From: Janthinobacterium sp. TND4EL3
GTDB taxonomy: Bacteria > Pseudomonadota > Gammaproteobacteria > Burkholderiales > Burkholderiaceae_D
Length of the DNA stretch: 64,000 nucleotides
Assembly: GCF_900156175.1 (NCBI RefSeq)
Contig: NZ_FTMV01000009.1
Span: 1 to 64,000 of the forward strand
Direction of reading: 5' to 3'
A program made the position numbers and the translations under genes. Below are positions 15,794-23,411 of this stretch, piece after piece; the first letter of the stretch is position 1, and each line of letters opens with the position of its first letter. The notes beneath the pieces are model-generated. The model made no database searches. It saw nothing but the letters and a program-made list of their open reading frames with translations, and was not told where the DNA came from.

Positions 15794-17645
15794 GCCACTG
15801 TTCCAGCATCATCAGCAGCCACACCATGGTGCCGTGGTAGGCCGGGTGCTGCGCCAGCAGCCGGCACTGCAGGTCGTCGATGAAGGCGGGCCGCACGATG
15901 CCGCGCCGGCGCAGCTGGGCCAGGTTATCGAAGGCGAAGTCGCGCAGCGGCGCATGGCGGTGCAGCCACAGGCCGAACGGCAGGCCAAAGCCGTGCTTTT
16001 TCTTGCGCACGATGGCCGGCGGCAGGATGTCCGCCAGCGCCCGCTTGAAAAACGGCCGCAGGCGCATGCCGTCGAGCTTGTCCTGGGGCGCCAGGCGCGC
16101 GGCAAACGCCACCATCGCGTCGTGCAGGAAGGGAAACGCCGCTTCCACGCCGGCCAGCTCGCACGCCGTGCGCACCTTGACCAGGTCGTTGTCGGCCAGG
16201 GTAAAACGCATGTCCAGCGCCAGCAGTTCATTGATCTGGCTCAAACCCTGGCCTTGCCGCTCCCAGTACGCGCCATTCAGGCAGCCGGCCGCCATGCCGG
16301 GATCGATGGTGTCGATGAAGCCGTCTTCCAGCACCGCGCGGTAGCCATGGCACAGCAGCAGGTTGTGGCTGTCCAGGCGGGCCGGCAACGGCAGGCTGGC
16401 CTGTTCGATGTAGCGGCGCGCCTTGCCGGCCAGGCGCCACGGCTTGCCCGCGCGTTCGCGCAACAGCAGCGGTTCGATGACGGCCTGGCGCAGCATGGCC
16501 GGCAGGCGCCCGTACTGCGACAGCAGGGCCTGGCGCGCATAGCGTTCATTGCCACCAAACAATTCGTCGCCGCCGTCGCCGCCCAGCAGGCGGATCACGC
16601 CATCCTCGCGCGCCATCTGCGCGCAGTAGAAGGCGGGAATGGCCGAGGCGTTGCCGAAGGGCTGGTCGAAGGCGGCCGCCATGGCGGGGATGGCGGCCAG
16701 CACGTCGCCTGGCGTCACGTAGCGCTCGTGGTGGATGCTGCCCGCGTGGCTGGCGGCCAGGCGCGCATACGCCATCTCGTCGTAGCCGGGCGCGTCGAAG
16801 CCGATCGAATACGTGCGCGCGGGGCGGCCCGTCACCTGGCCCACGATGGCGGCCAGGGTGGAACTGTCGGTGCCGCCGCTGAGGAAGGCGCCCGTGCCGC
16901 CGCTATCGCCGCCCAGGCTGCTTTCCACGGACAGCCGCAGGAGGCGCAGGAATTCCTGCTGCTTGATGGCAAAACTCGCGCGCGTGCGCGCATACGCGCG
17001 TTCCTGGAATTCCAGCTGCCAGTAACTGCCCCTGTAGCGGCGCCCGGCGCGCACGTGCAGGTATTCGCCGGGCAGCAGCCGCTGCTGGCCCACATAGGCC
17101 GTGCCCGGTCCGGGCACCATGTGGTGGTACAGATAATGGTACAGGGCTTGCGGGTCGAGCGCGGCGCGCACGGACGGATGGGCCAGCAAGGCATCGAGCG
17201 AGGAGGCGAAGAACAGGCCCTGCGCATTGCTGGCATAGCAGAGCGGGTGGATGCCGGCCCGGTCCACGGCCAGCACGGCCGAGCCGGAAAAGGCGTCGAG
17301 GATGGCCAAGCAGAAAGGCCCCGAGAGGCAGGCGCAGGCGGCCACGCCCCGGCTCAGCCACAGGGAAGCGAGGCGGCCCGCCACGTCGTCCGCCGAACCG
17401 TGCAGCATGGGCCGGCCCCAGATGGCCACCTGCAAGCCATCCTGCTGGTACAGGTGGCGGCTGCCGTCGATGGCGGCCACGGCCACGGCGCCCGTGTCGC
17501 CAGCGTCCAGGGCCAACGGCGCGCCGTCAAAGCGCGACAGGGGCGCGGCCATGCGCGCCAGCACGGCCTCGGGTGTGACAGGGGGGGCGGCGGCAGGCTC
17601 GGGCACGGCGCCGCAGCGGGCCATCCAACCGCACAGGCCGCTCAT
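15702..17645 (-). CDS. Asparagine-synthase-like amidotransferase, exosortase-A-associated type
   Basis: 647 residues; ATG 17643-17645 overlaps the decarboxylase stop as ATGA. The N-terminal ~210 residues form a class II glutamine amidotransferase-like domain. It begins MSGLCGWMARCG, so the nucleophile Cys expected at position 2 is replaced by Ser, with Cys at position 5 instead. The synthase domain has the ATP pyrophosphatase loop LSGGTDSSTLAAI (Ser256) and DGGDELFGGNERY. The family normally makes Asn from Asp, but relatives in polysaccharide loci modify sugar acids, and beta-lactam synthetase relatives also lack the glutaminase Cys. It may therefore use ammonia or join another amine. It is last in a three-gene minus-strand unit. 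Confidence 0.85.
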   Translation of the reverse strand: MSGLCGWMARCGAVPEPAAAPPVTPEAVLARMAAPLSRFDGAPLALDAGDTGAVAVAAIDGSRHLYQQDGLQVAIWGRPMLHGSADDVAGRLASLWLSRGVAACACLSGPFCLAILDAFSGSAVLAVDRAGIHPLCYASNAQGLFFASSLDALLAHPSVRAALDPQALYHYLYHHMVPGPGTAYVGQQRLLPGEYLHVRAGRRYRGSYWQLEFQERAYARTRASFAIKQQEFLRLLRLSVESSLGGDSGGTGAFLSGGTDSSTLAAIVGQVTGRPARTYSIGFDAPGYDEMAYARLAASHAGSIHHERYVTPGDVLAAIPAMAAAFDQPFGNASAIPAFYCAQMAREDGVIRLLGGDGGDELFGGNERYARQALLSQYGRLPAMLRQAVIEPLLLRERAGKPWRLAGKARRYIEQASLPLPARLDSHNLLLCHGYRAVLEDGFIDTIDPGMAAGCLNGAYWERQGQGLSQINELLALDMRFTLADNDLVKVRTACELAGVEAAFPFLHDAMVAFAARLAPQDKLDGMRLRPFFKRALADILPPAIVRKKKHGFGLPFGLWLHRHAPLRDFAFDNLAQLRRRGIVRPAFIDDLQCRLLAQHPAYHGTMVWLLMMLEQWLSHHPAALGALAGGFAASATETPAVLDPTA

Positions 17646-18895
17646 ACGAGCACCTCGGCCGGCAAGGGGTGGCCGAGGAAGGCCGTCGGGCTGGCCGTCA
17701 AACCGTAGGCGCCCGACTGGAACACCACCACCAGGTCGCCCTCGTGCGCGCGCGCCATCTCCATCTGGTCGGCCAGCAAGTCCAGCGGCGTGCACAGCGG
17801 TCCCACGACGGACGCCACTTCGCGCGGCCCCGCATGCAGGCGGTTGCCGATGGCGACCGGGTAATTCTTGCGGATCAGCTGGCCAAAATTGCCGGAGGCG
17901 GCCAGGTGATGGTGCAAGCCGCCGTCCGTCACTAAAAATACTTGCCCATGCGACGCCTTGCGTTCGAGCACCTTGCACACATAGATGCCCGCTTCGGCCA
18001 CCAGGTAGCGGCCCAGTTCCAGGTTCAGCCGTGCGCCGGGCGCGGCCGCCCGCACGATGGCCAGCTGGGCCTGCAAGCCTTCGGCCACGGGCGCCAGGTC
18101 CAGCGCCTGCTCGCCGGGAAAATACGGTACGCCGAAGCCGCCGCCGATATTGAGCACGCGCAAGGGCGACGGCGCACTGTCGGCCAGCTCCAGGGCCAGG
18201 CGCACGCTGTGGGCCTGTGCCTCGGCCAGGGCCGCCGCCGACAGGCTTTGCGACCCGGCGTAAATGTGAAAGCCGTGAAAATCCAGGCCCAGCTGGCCGA
18301 TACGGCCCAGCAAGGCCGGCACCAGGGCCGCGTCGACGCCGAACGGCTGCGCGCCGCCGCCCATGCGCATGCCCGTGCGGCGCAGCGCGAAATCGGGATT
18401 GACGCGCACGGCCACGCGCGCCGTCACGCCCAGCCGTTCGCTGGCCAGCGCCGTCCTTTCCAGCTGGGCGCCGGACTCGATATTGATCAGCACGCCCGCC
18501 GCCACGGCGCGCGCCAGTTCCGCCTCGCTCTTGCCCGGCCCCGCAAAACTGATGCGTTCGGCAGGCATGGGCGTGTCGAGCGCCGTCGCCAGTTCGCCGC
18601 CCGAGGCCACGTCGATGCCGTCCACCAGCGCCGCCAGCAGCTGCACGACGGCCGGCATGGGATTGGCCTTCATGGCGTAATGCAGATGCACGCCGGAAGG
18701 CAAGGCGGCGCGCAGTTCGGCCACGCGGCGCACGATGTGGCCGCGCTCGTAGGCATAGAACGGCGTGCCGCCCACGCGCTGGGCCAGGCGGCGCAAGGGC
18801 ATGCCGCCCACTTCCAGCATGTCGCCGGCAACGGCGAATTGTCGCAAGGCCGCGTGCGGCGGCATGGCGGGAGACTGCAGGCCGGGACCGTTCAT
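17642..18895 (-). CDS. PLP-dependent decarboxylase, exosortase-A-associated type
   Basis: 417 residues, fold type III (alanine racemase/diaminopimelate decarboxylase family). The PLP-binding Lys is in LHYAMKANPMP (Lys76). NIGGGFGVPYF binds the cofactor phosphate, and substrate-side residues occur in GPLCTPLDLLA and FQSGAYGLTASP. It matches the TIGR03099-type enzyme found beside exosortase-A ligases. The true substrate is unknown; an amino acid decarboxylated to an amine for attachment to a carrier or polymer is one reading. ATG 18893-18895 is preceded by CAGGAG and overlaps the ligase stop by four bases. The downstream overlap is also ATGA, so the three genes are translationally coupled. Confidence 0.85.
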   Translation of the reverse strand: MNGPGLQSPAMPPHAALRQFAVAGDMLEVGGMPLRRLAQRVGGTPFYAYERGHIVRRVAELRAALPSGVHLHYAMKANPMPAVVQLLAALVDGIDVASGGELATALDTPMPAERISFAGPGKSEAELARAVAAGVLINIESGAQLERTALASERLGVTARVAVRVNPDFALRRTGMRMGGGAQPFGVDAALVPALLGRIGQLGLDFHGFHIYAGSQSLSAAALAEAQAHSVRLALELADSAPSPLRVLNIGGGFGVPYFPGEQALDLAPVAEGLQAQLAIVRAAAPGARLNLELGRYLVAEAGIYVCKVLERKASHGQVFLVTDGGLHHHLAASGNFGQLIRKNYPVAIGNRLHAGPREVASVVGPLCTPLDLLADQMEMARAHEGDLVVVFQSGAYGLTASPTAFLGHPLPAEVLV

Positions 18896-20493
18896 GTCGA
18901 TGCTCCTGGTTGGACAGCATGGGCTTGCGCCAGTTCCCGCGCCAGCAAGGGGCGGTCGATCTTGCCGTTCGGATTGCGCGGCAAGGCATCCGCCCGCACC
19001 TCGATCCACAGCGGCACCATGTAGGCCGGCAGGCGGGCGCGGCAGGCAGCCAGCACGCTGTCGCGCAGCAATTCCACGCCCGGCGCGGGCGTGACGAGCA
19101 AGGCGATGGCCTGGCCCAGCACGGGGTGCGGCACGCCCAGCGCGGCCGCCTCGCCCACCAGGCCGCTCGCATGCACGACTTCCTCGACCTCGGCCGGGCT
19201 GACCCGGTAGCCCGAAGTCTTGATCATGTCGTCGCTGCGGCCGACGAAGTACAGATAGCCGTCCGCATCGCGGCGCACGGTGTCGCCCGACCAGACGGCC
19301 AGTTCCGGCAGCACCAGGCCGCTGGCCTGCGGCGGCAAGGGCTTGAAGCGCTCGGCCGTGCGCGCCGCATCGTTCCAGTAGCCGAGCGCCACCAGCGCGC
19401 CCCGGTGCACGAGTTCGCCCGGCTCGTCGGCGTCGCAGACGCTGCCGTCGGGACGCAGCACCAGCACTTCCGCGTTCGGGATGGCTAGTCCGATGGAATC
19501 GGGACGGCGCTCCAGCTGTTCCGGCGCCAGATAGGTGGAGCGGAACGCTTCCGTCAGGCCATACATGAGGAAGACCTGCGTGCGCGGCAGCGACAGGCGC
19601 AGCTTGGCGAGCGTGGCGCGCGGCATCACGCCGCCCGAATTGGTGATGTAGCGCAAGGGCGTCGACAGGGGCCAGCTCAGCTGCGACAGCTGCACCCACA
19701 GGGGCGGCACGGCGGCCAGGCCCGTGATGGCTTCCTGTTCCACGGCTTCGACGATGTCGCGCAGCAGCAAGTAATTCATCAGCACGGCGCAGGCGCCGCT
19801 GGCGAACGCCGTCGTCAGCTGGCTCAGGCCGTAGTCAAAACTGAGGGGCAGCACGCACAGGATGCGGTCCTGCGGCGTGTTGCGCAGGTAGCCCGAGACG
19901 CTGAACGCGCCGGCCAGCATGTTGCGGTGGGACAGCACCACGCCTTTCGGCCGCCCCGTGCTGCCCGAGGTGTAGAGGATGGCCGCCATGTCCGTGTCGA
20001 TCACCGCGTGCGGCGTCCGCTGCGCGCTGGCGCCCAGGTCCAGCGCATCGGCCCAGGACAGCAGGCGCATCCCGTCCAGGCTGGCGTCCAGGCCCCGCTC
20101 GCCCGTCAGCAGCACCGTGCGCAAGTCCGGGCAGGCGGCCAGCGCCGGCCCCAGCTGCGCCAGCCGCTCGCGCGAGGTGACGAGGATGGCGACATTGCAG
20201 TCGGCCAGGATATACGCAACCTGCTCCGGCTTGAGCAGCGGGTTGACGGGCACGAAGACGCCGCCGGCCGCCGCCGCGCCGAACATGGCGCTGACGTTTT
20301 CCGGGCGCTTTTCCAGGTAGACGGCCACGCGCGCGCCGCGCGCCAGGCCCAGGGCCAGCAGGGCCCAGGCGCAATCGCGCACGCACTGCGCCAGCGCGCC
20401 ATAGGCCAGCGCCTCGCCCTGCCACGACAGGGCCGGCGCATCGGGCGCGCGCCGCGCCGTGTCGAAGATCAACTCGTGTATCAGTGTCGCCAT
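18892..20493 (-). CDS. AMP-forming acyl-CoA/acyl-carrier ligase, exosortase-A-associated type
   Basis: 533 residues of the ANL superfamily. The P-loop is YTSGSTGRPKGV (about 174-185), followed by PLSFDYGLSQL, the MYGLTE adenine motif, the hinge GYLYFVGRSDDMIKTSGYR, and the C-terminal catalytic Lys in RNPNGKIDR (Lys511). It activates a carboxylic or amino acid with ATP and transfers it to CoA or a phosphopantetheine carrier. It matches the TIGR03098 type. In this locus an acyl carrier protein is encoded divergently, which supports carrier loading in the manner of DltA. The gene leads the three-gene minus-strand unit, with an FNR-type box about 76 bases upstream. Confidence 0.87.
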   Translation of the reverse strand: MATLIHELIFDTARRAPDAPALSWQGEALAYGALAQCVRDCAWALLALGLARGARVAVYLEKRPENVSAMFGAAAAGGVFVPVNPLLKPEQVAYILADCNVAILVTSRERLAQLGPALAACPDLRTVLLTGERGLDASLDGMRLLSWADALDLGASAQRTPHAVIDTDMAAILYTSGSTGRPKGVVLSHRNMLAGAFSVSGYLRNTPQDRILCVLPLSFDYGLSQLTTAFASGACAVLMNYLLLRDIVEAVEQEAITGLAAVPPLWVQLSQLSWPLSTPLRYITNSGGVMPRATLAKLRLSLPRTQVFLMYGLTEAFRSTYLAPEQLERRPDSIGLAIPNAEVLVLRPDGSVCDADEPGELVHRGALVALGYWNDAARTAERFKPLPPQASGLVLPELAVWSGDTVRRDADGYLYFVGRSDDMIKTSGYRVSPAEVEEVVHASGLVGEAAALGVPHPVLGQAIALLVTPAPGVELLRDSVLAACRARLPAYMVPLWIEVRADALPRNPNGKIDRPLLARELAQAHAVQPGAST

Positions 20494-20562
20494 CGTCTCG
20501 CCCCCGGGTTGCCATGATTGCCATGCATCCCCCTATGATTCAGACAAACGGCCACGGCGGTC

Positions 20563-20576
20563 TTGATTTTGATCAA
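20563..20576. promoter_or_regulatory. FNR/ANR-type box in the divergent promoter
   Basis: The sequence TTGAT-TTTG-ATCAA is a perfect match to the palindromic FNR/ANR consensus. It lies between the divergently transcribed ligase unit (start 20493) and the carrier-protein unit (start 20679). It is centred about 76 bases from the first and 109 from the second, so it could control either or both. The surrounding ~60 bases are AT-rich against a GC-rich background. Confidence 0.65.
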
Positions 20577-20678
20577 TTAACAGTTTCAGCAACACAGCTT
20601 GAGCAGGCGCAAGATCCGCACGCGCCGCTGCGCTCTAATGGACAACATTGGCTGCATAGCCGCCCCATCCATTCATCC

Positions 20679-21449
20679 ATGTCCCTGCGCCCGCATTTCC
20701 TACTGCCGCAAAGGCTGGCCGCCAGCGTCGCCCGCCTGGGCTGGCGCGACACGGCCTGGCTGGCCGTGGCCCGCCTGCTCGAACGCGTGCCGGGCGGGCG
20801 CTGCGCGCTACATCGTTATCAATTCGTCGCGCAGGCCGTGGCGCCCGGCTCGCTGTGCGGCGGGCGCGGCCGCTCCATCACGGTCGCGCCCTGCATGGCG
20901 GAGGCGGACTTGCCGCCCGGCCCCCTGCGCCGGCCCGGCGTGCTGGGCGAGCGCTACCGCCAGGGCGCGCAATGCCTGGTGGCGCGCACGGGGCGCGACG
21001 GGCAGGCCGCCGGCATGGCCGGCTGGATCTGGCTGCTGCGCCACGGCTGCGAGGAAGACGAGGTGCGCGCCCGCTATGCGCTCGCGTCGCGCCAGTCGTC
21101 GTGGGACCTGGACGTGTGGGTGCATCCCGCGCAGCGCGGCGGCCTGGTCTTCGCCCGCCTGTGGGAAGAAGCCAACGCCGTGCTGCACGCGCAGGGCGTG
21201 CGCTGGTCGTGCAGCCGCATTTCGCGCTTCAACCGCGCTTCGCTGTCGGCCCATGCGCGCCTGGGCACGCACGCGCTGGGCACGGCCACCTTCATCTGCT
21301 GCGGCAGCTGGCAATGGATGGCCGCCAGCGTGCCGCCCTATCTGCACCTGTCGCGCCATCGCGCCGACGTGCCGCTGCTGGCCTTCGACACGACGCCCTT
21401 GCCCCACTACCCTTCCCTGGAGCTGACATGCCGCATCTTGAAGCAGTAA
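20679..21449 (+). CDS. GNAT-like N-acetyltransferase fold protein
   Basis: 256 residues from ATG 20679. Further in-frame ATGs upstream exist but add a poorly structured leader, and no ribosome site decides between them. The body reads like a GNAT acyltransferase: VAGWIW-type central strand (MAGWIWLLRHGCEEDEVRARY), WDLDVWVHPAQRGG, and the late ISRFNRASLSAHARLGTHALG. Such small proteins occur beside exosortase-A hydrolases. The acyl acceptor is unknown. It leads a six-gene plus-strand unit, and its 3' end overlaps the carrier gene by 22 bases. Function is assigned by fold resemblance only. Confidence 0.6.
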   Translation: MSLRPHFLLPQRLAASVARLGWRDTAWLAVARLLERVPGGRCALHRYQFVAQAVAPGSLCGGRGRSITVAPCMAEADLPPGPLRRPGVLGERYRQGAQCLVARTGRDGQAAGMAGWIWLLRHGCEEDEVRARYALASRQSSWDLDVWVHPAQRGGLVFARLWEEANAVLHAQGVRWSCSRISRFNRASLSAHARLGTHALGTATFICCGSWQWMAASVPPYLHLSRHRADVPLLAFDTTPLPHYPSLELTCRILKQ

Positions 21450-21673
21450 AGCACATCCTCGACACCACGCTGGGGCTGAACGGGCGCGCGCTGGAAGCGC
21501 ACACGCCGCTGCTGGGCAGCCTGCCGGAACTCGATTCGATGGCCGTCATCGGCGTCATCGCCGCACTGGAGGCGCATTTCGGCATCGAGGTGGCCGACGA
21601 GGATATCCACGCGCGCCACTTCACCACGGTGGCCACGCTGCACGATTTCATCTTTGCCAAGCTGCGACCATGA
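21428..21673 (+). CDS. Acyl carrier protein
   Basis: 81 residues, four-helix ACP fold. The phosphopantetheine attachment serine is in LPELDSMAVIGVI (the DSM of the carrier signature). The protein is acidic in its second half (EVADEDIHARHF). It lies between the GNAT-like gene and hydrolase 2, overlapping both (22 and 4 bases), and opposite the AMP ligase across a shared promoter region. It is probably the carrier loaded by that ligase. It is not the fatty-acid ACP, which normally sits in the fab cluster. A phosphopantetheinyl transferase is not in the window. Confidence 0.88.
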   Translation: MPHLEAVKHILDTTLGLNGRALEAHTPLLGSLPELDSMAVIGVIAALEAHFGIEVADEDIHARHFTTVATLHDFIFAKLRP

Positions 21674-22527
21674 ACGATACCGCCACCTTGGCGCCGCCCC
21701 TGCTGCCGTTCTTCATGCCCGCCAGCGGCGGCCAGCGCTACTGCCTGCTGCACCTGCCGCCGCCGGGCCGGCCCGCGCGCGGCGGCATCGTCTACGTGCA
21801 TCCATTGGCGGAAGAACTGAACAAGAGTCGCCACGTGGCCGCCGCGCAGGCGCGCGCGTTTGCCGCCGCCGGCTACAGCGTGCTGCAGATTGACCTGTAC
21901 GGCTGCGGCGACAGCAGCGGCGACTTCGGCGAGGCCCGCTGGCCGATCTGGCACAACGACCTGCACCTGGCCTGCGCCTGGCTGGCGCAGCGGGTCGACG
22001 GCCCCTTGACTCTGTGGGGGCTGCGCCTGGGCGCCCTGCTGGCCCTCGATTTCGCCGGCCGCGCGCCGCTGCCGCTGGCCCGGCTGCTGCTGTGGCAGCC
22101 GGAGCTGGACGGCCGCCGCTGCATCGACCGCTTCCTGCGCCTGCGCCTGGCCAGCGGCATGCTGGCCGGCGCCGAAGCCGAAGCGCCGGGCCAGGCGCGC
22201 GCCGCGCTGGCGCAAGGCGAGCCCGTGGAAGTGGCGGGCTACCTGCTGGCGCCCGCGCTGGCGCACGCCATCGACGGCGTCGACGGCGCGGCGCTCGCGC
22301 CGTCCGCGCCCGTCTACTGGCTCGATTACCAGCCTCCCGGGCAGGCACCGGCGCCCCTGCCCCGGCTGGCGCGCCACTGGCGCGAACGCGGCGCCGCCGT
22401 CCACCTGGCCGCCTTCGGCGACGGCCCGTTCTGGCACAGCGGCGAACTGCTGGCCTGCCCGCAGCTGCTCGACGCCACGCGGGAACTGTGCCGCGACTGG
22501 CTCGCCGACGAAAGGACGGCGCCATGA
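21670..22527 (+). CDS. Alpha/beta hydrolase 2, exosortase-A-associated type
   Basis: 285 residues, starting in an ATGA overlap with the carrier gene. VYVHPLAEELNKSRHVAA and the oxyanion-side LYGCGDSSGDF are typical of the TIGR03101 type. The nucleophile elbow is LWGLRLGALLAL, with Arg119 where hydrolases carry Ser. Without that residue, ordinary serine esterase chemistry is not expected; a binding or unusual transfer role is possible. It is cytoplasmic, with no signal peptide. It is paired with hydrolase 1 by another four-base overlap, as in exosortase-A clusters. Confidence 0.85.
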   Translation: MNDTATLAPPLLPFFMPASGGQRYCLLHLPPPGRPARGGIVYVHPLAEELNKSRHVAAAQARAFAAAGYSVLQIDLYGCGDSSGDFGEARWPIWHNDLHLACAWLAQRVDGPLTLWGLRLGALLALDFAGRAPLPLARLLLWQPELDGRRCIDRFLRLRLASGMLAGAEAEAPGQARAALAQGEPVEVAGYLLAPALAHAIDGVDGAALAPSAPVYWLDYQPPGQAPAPLPRLARHWRERGAAVHLAAFGDGPFWHSGELLACPQLLDATRELCRDWLADERTAP

Positions 22528-23411
22528 AACGCGACAGTGCCGCCCCGCGCGCCGTGCACCAGCTGGCCCTGCGCTTGCGCAGCCTGCCGACGGATGCGCA
22601 AGCCGATGCCGAGGCGCAGGCGCGCATGGTCGGCATCCTCAGCCTGCCCGCCGCGCCCGGACCGCGGGGCGTGCTGATCGTCACAGGCGGGCCGCAGTAC
22701 CGGGTCGGCAGCCACCGGCAGTTCGTCCTGCTGGCGCGGGCGCTGGCCGCGCGCGGCGTGCCCGTGCTGCGGTTCGACCTGCGCGGCATGGGCGACAGCG
22801 AGGGCAGCGCGCGCGATTACCGCGCCGCCGCTCCCGACATCGCGGGCGCGCTGGCGCAATTCTTCGACGCCGTGCCGGCCCTGCGCGAAGTGGTGCTGTG
22901 GGGCTTGTGCGACGGCGCCACGGCCGCCGCCTGCCATGCGCCGCAAGACCCCCGCGTCTGCGGCCTGGTCCTGCTCAACCCCTGGGTGCGCAGCGCGGCG
23001 GGCCTGGCCCGCGCCACCCTGCGCCACTATTATTTGCCGCGCCTGCTGCAGGGCGCTTTCTGGCGCAAGCTGGCCTCGGGCGGGCTGCGGCCGGGCGCCA
23101 GCCTCGCTTCGCTGCGCCAGGTGGCGGCCGCCACGCGCCGCGCCGCGCCGCAGCCTGCCGACGCGCCCGCGCCGGCCCTGCTGCGGGCGCTGGCGCAGTT
23201 CCAGGGCAAGGTGCTGCTGATTCTCAGCGGCGACGACCTCGGTGCGCGCGAGTGGCAAGCCCTGCTCGACGGCGACCCTGCCTGGCGCGCCGTGGCCGCG
23301 CGCGCGCAATGGACGCAGGCGCAGGTGGCGGGCGCCAACCACACCTTCGCCAGCGCCACCTGGCGCGGCGAAGTCGAGCGGCTGTGCGCGCACTGGATCG
23401 CCGCATGGTGA
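22524..23411 (+). CDS. Alpha/beta hydrolase 1, exosortase-A-associated type
   Basis: 295 residues. VTGGPQYRVGSHRQFVLLAR is the recognisable N-terminal signature of the TIGR03100 type, followed by FDLRGMGDSEG. The nucleophile elbow reads LWGLCDGATAAA, placing Cys129 at the usual Ser position, so it could act as a thiol hydrolase or thioesterase. The late acid and His would be in ILSGDDLGAREW and AGANHTFAS. A role in acting on carrier-bound thioesters made by the neighbouring ligase and ACP would fit the context but is inference. The start overlaps hydrolase 2 and the end overlaps the next glycosyltransferase by seven bases. Confidence 0.85.
   Translation: MKRDSAAPRAVHQLALRLRSLPTDAQADAEAQARMVGILSLPAAPGPRGVLIVTGGPQYRVGSHRQFVLLARALAARGVPVLRFDLRGMGDSEGSARDYRAAAPDIAGALAQFFDAVPALREVVLWGLCDGATAAACHAPQDPRVCGLVLLNPWVRSAAGLARATLRHYYLPRLLQGAFWRKLASGGLRPGASLASLRQVAAATRRAAPQPADAPAPALLRALAQFQGKVLLILSGDDLGAREWQALLDGDPAWRAVAARAQWTQAQVAGANHTFASATWRGEVERLCAHWIAAW

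Noticed and set aside
15555-17708. A 717-codon plus-strand frame opposite the amidotransferase gene
   Set aside because: It is an antisense shadow: composition rich in Gly, Ala, Gln and His, no family motif, and fully covered by a gene with clear catalytic motifs.
15702-19172. A 1156-codon open frame on the minus strand
   Set aside because: Only its last part is the amidotransferase gene. The first ~500 codons run through the ligase and decarboxylase genes in the wrong frame and have the Arg/Ala-rich composition typical of high-GC shadows.
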